Assembly: GCA_030618105.1 (NCBI GenBank)
Contig: JAUXED010000011.1
Coordinates: 1 to 39,479, forward strand
Length of the DNA: 39,479 nucleotides
Direction of reading: 5' to 3'
DNA from: Bacteroidota bacterium
GTDB lineage: Bacteria > Bacteroidota > Bacteroidia > Bacteroidales > VadinHA17
A program made the translations under genes and the position numbers. The notes under the pieces were generated by a model. It made no database searches, was not told the DNA's origin, and saw only the letters and a list, made by a program, of their open reading frames with translations. This document shows positions 18,694 to 27,226 of the stretch, one piece after another; position 1 is the first letter of the stretch; every line of letters starts with the position of its first letter.

Positions 18694-19863
18694 TTATTCC
18701 CAGAAATCAGGTTTCTCAGTTACTCCACCGCCATTGGTGCAATCGAAGCAGGTACCAAAACCTACTCCATAAGGCGGCCCTGTTCCCATTGCTGACTGTG
18801 ATATCATATAAACCGGGAATATTGTATACATGCGCAGTTGCCTTTCATACTCAATACCTCTGAGATAGCAAATTGCATCGTAGATTCTAAAATTAAATGA
18901 TTCAGAGACAAAAATGCGTTTTTCGGGTACAGAAGAAACATCAAAAAAACCTAACACCACTTCTTCAGGATCATTTATATTGGAAATATTTCCTTGAATT
19001 TGTACAGGCTGGGTTTCATATAATCCGCCTCTTTCCTGGCTCTGCTTTTGTACCTGAAACCAATAATCATATGCCGTATTGCTCAACGAATATTGCTTTA
19101 CAAGAAGGCTGTATTTTATTTTCAACCTGTTGCTCTGGTTAGAGACATAATTTAATGGAAATTTATTGATAGTATTACTGGTTGAATACCGGGTTGTGAA
19201 AGTATATATTTTACGAATTGGTTCTGTCCTCCAGCAGCGGAAAAGAAAAAAAGGATCATCAATTTCATGTATGGTACCATCATAATAATATTGAATCCTA
19301 TACGCTGCTTCATACTCCCATGTTTCTTCAAGTTCCCAACGGTAATTCCTGGCAAAATCACCGGGTACGTTAAGATCAAGATAGAACTGAATGCCATTCA
19401 AGGGCTTGTCAGGGTCATCAGTTTCCCTGGTCTCTATCTCGTAATAAATGTTATCGATAGGGGGGCTGGAAGATAACAGTTCATTAAAATCCGACTCATA
19501 TATATTCCCATCAGTAGTTATAACTTTTACTTTATATTGAGTGCCAATATTTAAGAAATCTTTGGGTATCCACTGCATATACAGTCCGGAGTCACTTTCA
19601 TAGAATTCGAAAATATTCCCGTAGTTATCAACAACTTCAACCTGACAGTCCGGCTCGGGAATTTTATGAGGATCATAATACGGTGCAGTACGTGAAATAT
19701 GAATATAATGATAACCTTCCTGATCGGTAATTTGTCCTTCTATTACAAGTGATTCCTCACTTTCATCAATCTGTGGTGTAAACGGTTCAATACACCCTGC
19801 TAACGTGATGAAAATGAATATAGGTATAATTATGTTCTTACTACTCACTGGCATAATTTCCAA
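18694..19863 (-). CDS. DUF4249-like lipoprotein
   Basis: Lipobox ITLAGCIEPFTPQIDESEESLVIEGQITDQEGYHYIHISRTAPYYDP; overlaps the TonB-receptor gene by 23 nt, a common DUF4249 context. Confidence 0.7.
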   Translation of the reverse strand: MEIMPVSSKNIIIPIFIFITLAGCIEPFTPQIDESEESLVIEGQITDQEGYHYIHISRTAPYYDPHKIPEPDCQVEVVDNYGNIFEFYESDSGLYMQWIPKDFLNIGTQYKVKVITTDGNIYESDFNELLSSSPPIDNIYYEIETRETDDPDKPLNGIQFYLDLNVPGDFARNYRWELEETWEYEAAYRIQYYYDGTIHEIDDPFFLFRCWRTEPIRKIYTFTTRYSTSNTINKFPLNYVSNQSNRLKIKYSLLVKQYSLSNTAYDYWFQVQKQSQERGGLYETQPVQIQGNISNINDPEEVVLGFFDVSSVPEKRIFVSESFNFRIYDAICYLRGIEYERQLRMYTIFPVYMISQSAMGTGPPYGVGFGTCFDCTNGGGVTEKPDFWE

Positions 19864-22621
19864 ATTTAAAATTCCACGAAAGAGTAACTATCTGGGTTCC
19901 GAAAATAGACATCTTATACCCGTTAGTTTTTGCCCCTTCTGATTTGAAGTAAACCGAATATGCATTTTTCCTTCCGGTAAGATTATAAATGTTTAACATC
20001 CAGAAGCTGTGGATCTTTTTCCTTGATTTGAGGTTTCCTTCCAGGTTAAAAGAAAGATCTATCCTGAAATAGTCAGGTATACGGTATTTATTTCGTGAAG
20101 AATAATTTAAGATTTCCTGTCCGTTAATATAATAAACCGATACGGGATAAGTAACAGGTCTGCCCGTGTTATATATCATATTAGATGAAAAACTTAACCT
20201 GCGGTTTATTCTGTAATTTACAATCAGATTTACCGCGTGCGGCTTAGAATAATTTGCCGGATAGCTGTTTCCATTGTTAATTTTCTCCCAGGAATTAATT
20301 CCATTGACAAGCACATTAGATCTGGAATAACAATATGAAAACCAGCCGTTTAATTTACCTGCTTTTTTCTCTACCATCAGTTCAACTCCATATGCAGTTT
20401 GGGTTCCCTGTAAAACATCGCCTTCAATGCGCGGGCTATAAATAAAGTCAGCGCCATCTTTATATTCCACAACATTTTTAGTTCGTTTGTAATAAGTTTC
20501 TATTGATGTTCTGAGACCTTTTTGGGAAAAATCTTTATAATAACCGGCTGATACCTGATCGCAATAAGGAGGATTAATATGGTAATCACATAATTTCCAT
20601 TGATCAACAGGTGAGATGGCAATGGTATTGCTAAGCATGAAAAGATATTGTTTGTTACGGTTATAGGAAACCTTTAGGGAACTGCTGGTGCCGGTACTCA
20701 GGTTTAAAGCAGCCCTGAGTTCCGGACCGGAATATGTTTTTATTATTTCTCCGGCGGAAAATACAATAGTATCTCTTATATTCCGACTATTTTTAGGCGC
20801 CTCCTGATTATATTCATAGACTTTCCCAGGCCCCAGAAAACCGTAAAAACTATACCGGATTCCTCCATAGAAAGTGAGTCGTTCTGAGATTTTGAGTTTA
20901 TCACTAAAATAAACCACACCTTCAATTCCATTTTCATTACCCAGGTGAACCGGGAGCCTGTTTGATCCCGGTCCGAAAGGTAAAACATTGCCCCGCTCGA
21001 GGTCATAATAAATTAAACTTCCGCCAAAAGAGATTATATGTTTTTGATCAGGAATCCAATGTAGATCAGATTTCAGTTCATAATGACCAATTTTGTATTC
21101 ATGCTGGTATGCTGAAAAAGAATATTCCTTGTTTATCGTGTTGAATGAATAATTTCCGAAAACAGCAGAAAAGTCAGATGAAAGTGAGGATGAAATTCGA
21201 TGCCGCCAGATTAATGATCCCCCCGAGTTGGAATAATCGTAATTATTGAGATTAGCCAGGTCAAAACGGTCAGAAGAAAAATACCCGAATATTTTGAACA
21301 GGTTATTTTCATTTGGTTCGATATTGATATTGGCTGAGAGATCGTAAAAAGAAGCCTGGCTGTTTCTTAAATTGGAATTTTGAAGTCTTGATAACAACCA
21401 ATCGGAATAGGTTGACCGTGCACTTACAACAAAAGAGGTATGTTCTTTAATTAATGGTCCTTCCAATGCAATATGGCCTGTAATCGGGCTGATCCCTCCA
21501 CGGCCGGTAAACTTGTTTTTATTTCCCTGCCTGGTGGAAATATCGAAGAACGAGGCTAATCTTCCGCCATATTCAACAGGAATGTTGCTTTTATACAGAC
21601 TGAAATCTTTAACAATATCAGGACTGAATGAGGAAAAGAACCCGAACAGGTGAGAGGTATTATAAACCGGAATTTTGTTGATATAAAACATATTCTGATC
21701 GGCAGGACTCCCGCGTACATTGAATCCTGCCGAACCTTCACCTACACTTTGAATCCCGGGCAACATCTGTGCTACTTTTAACAAGTCTTTTTCACCCAAC
21801 ACAAGTGGTATTTCTTTAATTGATTTAATATTCAAACTTTCAAACCCCATTTGCATGCCGCGTACATTATGAAACCGGTCAGCCTTAATAACCACTTCAT
21901 TTATCGGGATCATAGTTTTTTCCATACTAATATTCAACTGTCCGTCAGAATGAACCTCCAAAAAATAACCTGCCTCTTTCATTCCCAAACAATTAAATAC
22001 TGCACTATATTTGCCTGGTTTCAGAACCAGGCTAAAATGTCCGTCAATATCAGTCGCAGAGCCTGTTTTTAATTCTTCAATGTAAATAGTTGCACCAATT
22101 AAAGCCTCACCGTTTTCTTTGTTCCGGATTTTCCCGTTAATTATTGCTTGATTACGAGATATGTTTTTATCATCAATACCAATAATAATAGTCTCGACTA
22201 TCCTTGCTTTTTGTCCTTTAAAATATTTTTGACGGACATCGATAGTTCCATAATCACCACGAGAATTATTGTCTCCATCGTGTTGTTCATAGTCGGGAAC
22301 CTCAGGCAGAATTGTAACAAGGTTCACCGGAGTTAAAAAAACATTTCTATTATTATCTATATAAAAGTTCAATTCGGTTCCTGCAAGATTACTTTGCAAT
22401 ACACCGGTAAGGGATAAATGATCACCCTTTGCTGTAATAGTAATTCCGGAAATCCATTCCTGCCGGTAAAAGAAATGCACATCTTTTTTTCTTTCCACAT
22501 CGCGAATAAACCGGTCAAAAGGAATATCCTGATACTCCCCTGAAAAAATGATGTCATTGCCCAAAGCCTGATGGGAAAAGTAAAAGGAGAAAAACAAAAA
22601 TACTAATGTAATCCTATACAT
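19841..22621 (-). CDS. TonB-dependent receptor with N-terminal STN-like and CarboxypepD_reg-like domains
   Basis: 926 aa; FDRFIRDVERKKDVHFFYRQEWISGITITAKGDHLSLTGVL (STN), INGKIRNKENGEALIGATIYIEELKTGSATDIDGHFSLVLKPG, ADRFHNVRGMQMGFESLNIKSIKEIPLVLGEKDLLKVAQMLPGIQSVGEGSAGFNVRGSPADQN plug, barrel end. Confidence 0.9.
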   Translation of the reverse strand: MYRITLVFLFFSFYFSHQALGNDIIFSGEYQDIPFDRFIRDVERKKDVHFFYRQEWISGITITAKGDHLSLTGVLQSNLAGTELNFYIDNNRNVFLTPVNLVTILPEVPDYEQHDGDNNSRGDYGTIDVRQKYFKGQKARIVETIIIGIDDKNISRNQAIINGKIRNKENGEALIGATIYIEELKTGSATDIDGHFSLVLKPGKYSAVFNCLGMKEAGYFLEVHSDGQLNISMEKTMIPINEVVIKADRFHNVRGMQMGFESLNIKSIKEIPLVLGEKDLLKVAQMLPGIQSVGEGSAGFNVRGSPADQNMFYINKIPVYNTSHLFGFFSSFSPDIVKDFSLYKSNIPVEYGGRLASFFDISTRQGNKNKFTGRGGISPITGHIALEGPLIKEHTSFVVSARSTYSDWLLSRLQNSNLRNSQASFYDLSANINIEPNENNLFKIFGYFSSDRFDLANLNNYDYSNSGGSLIWRHRISSSLSSDFSAVFGNYSFNTINKEYSFSAYQHEYKIGHYELKSDLHWIPDQKHIISFGGSLIYYDLERGNVLPFGPGSNRLPVHLGNENGIEGVVYFSDKLKISERLTFYGGIRYSFYGFLGPGKVYEYNQEAPKNSRNIRDTIVFSAGEIIKTYSGPELRAALNLSTGTSSSLKVSYNRNKQYLFMLSNTIAISPVDQWKLCDYHINPPYCDQVSAGYYKDFSQKGLRTSIETYYKRTKNVVEYKDGADFIYSPRIEGDVLQGTQTAYGVELMVEKKAGKLNGWFSYCYSRSNVLVNGINSWEKINNGNSYPANYSKPHAVNLIVNYRINRRLSFSSNMIYNTGRPVTYPVSVYYINGQEILNYSSRNKYRIPDYFRIDLSFNLEGNLKSRKKIHSFWMLNIYNLTGRKNAYSVYFKSEGAKTNGYKMSIFGTQIVTLSWNFKFGNYASE

Positions 22622-23346
22622 TACTTATTTTCAGTTAATTGATTGCAAAATTCAAGTAAACGCTTCATATTGCCATCAGACTCATTTTTCAGCCTGATTT
22701 TATTATTTCTGATAAATTGTTTTATTTCTTTTTTGTGTTGTACAGGAAACAGTCTCCGGAATTGTTTTTTACTCTTAAAACGATACGGTTTGCCGTTCAT
22801 TACTATATAAGAAACCTTTTTCTGAGGGCTAAAATTGTACAAACTCGAAGTTGAGTAATTCAGTTCTTTTTCCCAGTAGTACAGACAATATATTTTACCT
22901 GATGTTACAACCTGATAGAACCTTGTACCGGTTTCGGGAAAGGAATATTTGCGAAAAAGTTTGCCATCTATTTTAAATTCATGGATAAATTCATTTTTTA
23001 AGAGGATTTGATTTGTGCCACCAGCAAAAGGGCTGTATTGTAAAATCATATTCTGATTATATAAATCATACTTAAGATATACATCCTGATATTCCCTGTC
23101 GGCTATAACCAGGGATCCTGCATAGAATTGGTTTTCTCTGAAAAATGGATGTCCATCTACATTTGAATACAAATAGAAATATTTAATGCCATTTATTAGG
23201 TTGTAATCAGGTCCGTATGATAGATCAAAATATTTTTTCCAACTGTATATAGTTGAATCAGAAACGGTTTGCACCTGAGCGGTAGCAGCACCCGAATAGA
23301 AACAGGCAAACAGTATGAGGCAATATTTTAAGCAACGAATTATCAA
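22621..23346 (-). CDS. Secreted hypothetical protein
   Basis: 241 aa with signal peptide (LILFACFYSGAATAQ), abuts the TonB receptor; no family recognised. Confidence 0.6.
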   Translation of the reverse strand: MIIRCLKYCLILFACFYSGAATAQVQTVSDSTIYSWKKYFDLSYGPDYNLINGIKYFYLYSNVDGHPFFRENQFYAGSLVIADREYQDVYLKYDLYNQNMILQYSPFAGGTNQILLKNEFIHEFKIDGKLFRKYSFPETGTRFYQVVTSGKIYCLYYWEKELNYSTSSLYNFSPQKKVSYIVMNGKPYRFKSKKQFRRLFPVQHKKEIKQFIRNNKIRLKNESDGNMKRLLEFCNQLTENK

Positions 23347-23416
23347 ACCGGTATGAATTATAAGGATTCAGAATAGAGTGTACTAATTTAGTAATTAATG
23401 ATGATTTTTTATTCAT

Positions 23417-23506
23417 ATAAATAACTGTTTTATCATTCAAAACTGGTAGCGGATGACACAATTCGTAACTTAGATAACCCGAATATCCAATTTCGTGCAT
23501 TGCACG
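23417..23506 (-). pseudogene. Decayed C-terminal remnant of a sugar phosphate isomerase/epimerase (xylose-isomerase-like TIM barrel)
   Basis: Minus-strand translation RAMHEIGYSGYLSYELCHPLPVLNDKTVIY resembles the C-terminal IGYxGYLSYELCHP motif of that family; no intact gene around it. Confidence 0.5.
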
Positions 23507-23599
23507 AACGAAAAATGTATTTGTAACAAAAAGGACAATTGTCTTTATTAATTTGCTCATTCATCATTGTCAGTTTAATTTCAAATTAAAATTTAACAA

Positions 23600-24481
23600 T
23601 TAAATATCTTTGCAAAAACGGAATCCCATTCCTAATCCACTTCCTGCCGGATAACCATTCTTAAGCCGATATGTAACTCTGCAGTATTCGGGGTAATAAC
23701 TCCAGCTGCCACCACGGCCGACACGATATGTGCCTTTTAGCGGACCGGCAGGATTGACCAGGGGACTTTCTTCATAATATGTTGAGTTGTACCAATCATT
23801 ACACCATTCCCATACATTTCCACTCATATCGCATATATCCAGTTCATTTGGTTTCTTTGTACCAACTTCATGAGTAGATACTTCAAGAAATATGTTTTCA
23901 AAATTAAATGAGTTGTTCAAGTACCACCCGACTTTATCAAGTGTATCACTACCACTATAAATATATCCTTTACTTTGATTTCCTCCTCTGGATGCAAATT
24001 CCCATTCTGCTTCAGTGGGTAGTCTCCCTCCGTAAAAATTGCAAAATGCTTTAGCACCGAACCATGATACTTCAATTACCGGATAATTCTCTTTACTTTC
24101 TTTTGGTATATATTTTCCATTTACATACTGAATCTGGCAATCATAATCATTAATATCCAGGTAAAGTACTTCTTTATGAGTTCCATCAGGCAATGCGTTC
24201 ACTTCATTCATAAACTGTGCAAACTGTTTGTTGGTAATCTCGTATTTACTGATATAAAAGCTAACTAAAAAAACTGTATGTAAGGGCTTTTCATCATTAT
24301 AACAAATGTAATTATCTGTGGCACATCCCATTGAAAATGTACCTCCTTGCACCAATATCATTTCAATGTCAATATAATGTTCGGGTTTATTGTTCTCCTC
24401 AATATCTTCTTCCCGGGGAGAAGTAGAGTCTTTCTCACATGAAATAAATATTATAAATAATATTAAAAGATATCTGGGCAT
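23600..24481 (-). CDS. SUMF1/formylglycine-generating-enzyme-like lipoprotein
   Basis: Lipobox LFIIFISCEK; MILVQGGTFSMGCATDN, YPVIEVSWFGAKAFCNFYGGRLPTEAEWEFASRGG, DMSGNVWEWCNDWY, RVGRGGSWSYYPEYCRVTYRL, GMGFRF. Confidence 0.9.
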   Translation of the reverse strand: MPRYLLILFIIFISCEKDSTSPREEDIEENNKPEHYIDIEMILVQGGTFSMGCATDNYICYNDEKPLHTVFLVSFYISKYEITNKQFAQFMNEVNALPDGTHKEVLYLDINDYDCQIQYVNGKYIPKESKENYPVIEVSWFGAKAFCNFYGGRLPTEAEWEFASRGGNQSKGYIYSGSDTLDKVGWYLNNSFNFENIFLEVSTHEVGTKKPNELDICDMSGNVWEWCNDWYNSTYYEESPLVNPAGPLKGTYRVGRGGSWSYYPEYCRVTYRLKNGYPAGSGLGMGFRFCKDI

Positions 24482-24664
24482 TTGTTTTATAAAAAGAAGG
24501 TATTTTAAGTCATCAGATAGTAAAATTAGTTATTTTTAATAAATTAATGAAAGTTCATTAGAATGTTAATTATCACTATAAATCAGTCTTTAAAATTATG
24601 TATCTTCAGTTTTTGGATTTTATCCATAAGCCTGTCTTGGTATCCGGATTTTTTCACATGGAAG

Positions 24665-24742
24665 TTCACGAGCGGGTTTACGCAATGGGTTCTTGTGGGA
24701 GCGAGTAACAACCGAACTGCCGATAGGCAGTGAGCTCGCGAA
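24665..24742. repeat. Palindromic REP-like intergenic element
   Basis: TTCACGAGC (24665-24673) pairs 8/9 with GCTCGCGAA (24734-24742); internal hairpin ACTGCC-GATA-GGCAGT (24716-24731). Confidence 0.5.
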
Positions 24743-24842
24743 TACCTTTGAAAATAAATTTATTTATGAGCAAATACCACAGAACTTGTAAAAAGGTAGA
24801 AAATATAAGTACCCTTGTCACTAACATAAAAGATTTAAACGT

Positions 24843-26321
24843 ATGAAAAACATACCTGAAGTAAGAACCGGAATAGTAGCCGTGAGTCGTGATTGTTTCC
24901 CAATTGAACTGTCTGAAAAGAGAAGAAAAAATGTTGTTAAAGCCTGCGGTGAAAAAAAAGTGCCTGTAACAGAGATAAATAAAATTGTTGAAAATGAAAA
25001 TGACATACCCGGGGCTCTTCTTGAACTAGAGAAGAAAAAAGTTAACACTCTGGTTGTTTATCTTGGTAATTTCGGACCTGAAGGACCTCTCTCAATGCTT
25101 GCGCAGAAGTTTAACGGTCCGGTTATGTTTGTTGCAGCGGCTGAAGAAACCGGAAATGATCTCTATGGTGGCAGAGGTGATGCGTTTTGCGGACTCCTGA
25201 GTGCTTCTTATAACGCGGGACTGAGAAGTATAAAACCATACATGCCCGAATATCCGGTTGGAAGACCTGAAGAAATTGCAGAAATGATCAGGGAGTTTAT
25301 TCCGGTTGCAAGAATAATTCTTGGAATAAAAAAGCTGAAGATTTTTACATTCGGACCAAGACCATTTGATTTTAATACACTACATGCTCCGGTTAAACCC
25401 TTGATGGATATCGGTGTGGAGGTCATGGAAAACAGTGAGCTTGATCTGTATGAGCTGTTTAACAGAGCAAAAAATAATCCTGAAGTGCCCGGGGTGTTGA
25501 AGGATATGGAAAAGGAACTTGGTTCAGGCAATAAGTTTCCCGGGATACTTCCGAAACTGGCACAATATGAAGTGGCTCTTACAAGTTTTTTTAAAGAAAA
25601 CCTGGGAACATCTGAATATGGGGTTTTTGCCAATAAGTGCTGGCCTGCATTTCAGACCAGCTTTGGGTTTGTACCATGCTATGTAAATTCCAGACTGGCT
25701 CAAAGAGGAATTCCCGTAGCCTGTGAAGCAGATATTTATGGCGCTTTAAGCGAATATATGCTCACCTGTGCAACCGAACATCCTGCTACTATCCTGGATG
25801 TTAATAATACCGTGCCTTTGGATATGTACGAGAAAGCACAAGAAACGATTGGGGATTATGCTCATAACGATCTCTTTATGGGATTTCATTGCGGAAATAC
25901 CTGCTCATCATGTATGGCAAACTATGAGATGAAATATCAACTCATTATGCACAGGTTAATGGAACCTGATAAAGAGCCGGATATTACAAGGGGAACAATA
26001 GAGGGAACAATCAGGGCAGGGGATATGACCCTTTTCCGCTTCCAGGCAACACCTGAAAATGAACTGAAAGTATATGTAGCAGAAGGAGAAGTGCTTGATA
26101 TGGATCCGAAAACATTCGGTAGTACCGGGATAATTGCTATCAAAGAGATGGGCAGATTTTACAGACATGTTCTATTGGAAAAGAAATTTCCGCATCATGC
26201 AGGTGTCGGATTCAAACATGCAGGGAAAACTCTCTATTCCGCATCCCGCCTTTTGGGAGTTGATGATGTTTCTTTTAATTTACCTAAAGAGATATATTAT
26301 CCTACTGAAAATCCTTTTTAA
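24843..26321 (+). CDS. L-fucose/L-arabinose isomerase-like family protein
   Basis: 492 aa; VVYLGNFGPEGPLSMLAQKFNGPVMFVAAAEE, CWPAFQTSFGFVPCYVNSRLAQRGIPVACEADIYGALSEYML, FHCGNTCSSCM. Confidence 0.75.
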   Translation: MKNIPEVRTGIVAVSRDCFPIELSEKRRKNVVKACGEKKVPVTEINKIVENENDIPGALLELEKKKVNTLVVYLGNFGPEGPLSMLAQKFNGPVMFVAAAEETGNDLYGGRGDAFCGLLSASYNAGLRSIKPYMPEYPVGRPEEIAEMIREFIPVARIILGIKKLKIFTFGPRPFDFNTLHAPVKPLMDIGVEVMENSELDLYELFNRAKNNPEVPGVLKDMEKELGSGNKFPGILPKLAQYEVALTSFFKENLGTSEYGVFANKCWPAFQTSFGFVPCYVNSRLAQRGIPVACEADIYGALSEYMLTCATEHPATILDVNNTVPLDMYEKAQETIGDYAHNDLFMGFHCGNTCSSCMANYEMKYQLIMHRLMEPDKEPDITRGTIEGTIRAGDMTLFRFQATPENELKVYVAEGEVLDMDPKTFGSTGIIAIKEMGRFYRHVLLEKKFPHHAGVGFKHAGKTLYSASRLLGVDDVSFNLPKEIYYPTENPF

Positions 26322-26325
26322 CGTT

Positions 26326-26384
26326 TGTAACAATTTTGTAGCAAACCTGTAATATGTCTGTAATATACTGAATTTAAATTTGTA
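26326..26384 (+). promoter_or_regulatory. PHO-box-like direct-repeat array overlapping a Bacteroidota -7 box, upstream of phoB-like gene
   Basis: TGTA at 26326, 26337, 26348, 26359 and 26381 (spacing 11, 11, 11, 22). Best pair is CTGTAAT-ATGT-CTGTAAT (26347-26364), i.e. 7-bp repeats with a 4-bp spacer. TAAATTTG (TAnnTTTG) at 26375-26382. Confidence 0.65.
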
Positions 26385-26518
26385 ACGAAAATTTGAATTA
26401 ATAGTTATTAAGTATTCTATGCAAAAACTCAAATCAAGACAATGAAAATATCTACAAAAAAGTAACAATAAGTTGTTTGAAAAAAACATTAATTTAAAAA
26501 AAAACAGGAGTTAAAGCG

Positions 26519-27199
26519 ATGAAAAAAGCAAGGATATTAATAGTTGATGATGAAGAAGATTTGTGTGAGATATTAAAATTTAATCTTGAAGGTGAAGGAT
26601 TTGAGGTTGATGAGGCGTATTCAGCAGAAGATGCTATAACAAAACGACTCGATAAATATGACCTGTTACTTCTTGATGTAATGATGGGCAAAATGTCTGG
26701 TTTCAAACTTGCTGAAAAAATCAGGAAAGAAAGAGGATCAACCATCCCAATAATTTTCTTAACGGCAAAGGATACTAAAAACGATACCTTAACAGGCTTT
26801 AGTATAGGTGCTGATGATTATATTTCAAAACCCTTTTCAATTAAGGAGGTGGTTGCCAGGGTTAATGCTGTATTGAACAGAACAACAGGTAAATATGCCG
26901 GTGAACAAATAATAAATGTTGAAGGAATGGAATTTGACCTTAATAAAAAGAAATTAATTATTGATAATAAAAGTATATATCTCACACGTAAAGAATTTGA
27001 AATTCTACAATTACTGATTGAAAATCAAGGCAGAATCTTTTCAAGAGAAGAAGTTTTAAATTATGTATGTAAATATGAAACCGTTGTTACTACCAGAACA
27101 GTTGATGTAAATATTGCCAGAATAAGAAAAAAAATGGGGAAATACGGGAAATTTGTCCGCAGCCGAACAGGATATGGATACTATTTTGATATACAATAA
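26519..27199 (+). CDS. phoB: OmpR/PhoB-family response regulator
   Basis: 226 aa; ILIVDDEEDLCEIL, DLLLLDVMMGKMSG, FLTAKDT, GADDYISKPFS, winged-helix ILQLLIENQGRIFSREEVLNYV...TTRTVDVNIARIRKKMGKYGKFVRSRTGYGYYF. Symbol from family and context, not proven. Confidence 0.85.
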   Translation: MKKARILIVDDEEDLCEILKFNLEGEGFEVDEAYSAEDAITKRLDKYDLLLLDVMMGKMSGFKLAEKIRKERGSTIPIIFLTAKDTKNDTLTGFSIGADDYISKPFSIKEVVARVNAVLNRTTGKYAGEQIINVEGMEFDLNKKKLIIDNKSIYLTRKEFEILQLLIENQGRIFSREEVLNYVCKYETVVTTRTVDVNIARIRKKMGKYGKFVRSRTGYGYYFDIQ

Positions 27200-27226
27200 A
27201 TTAATGGTTGACAAATAAGAAAAAAT

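Noticed and set aside
23258-23560. 100-aa ORF as a real gene
   Set aside because: It overlaps the start of the 22621-23346 gene, and only a central segment resembles a known family; treated as a decayed remnant.
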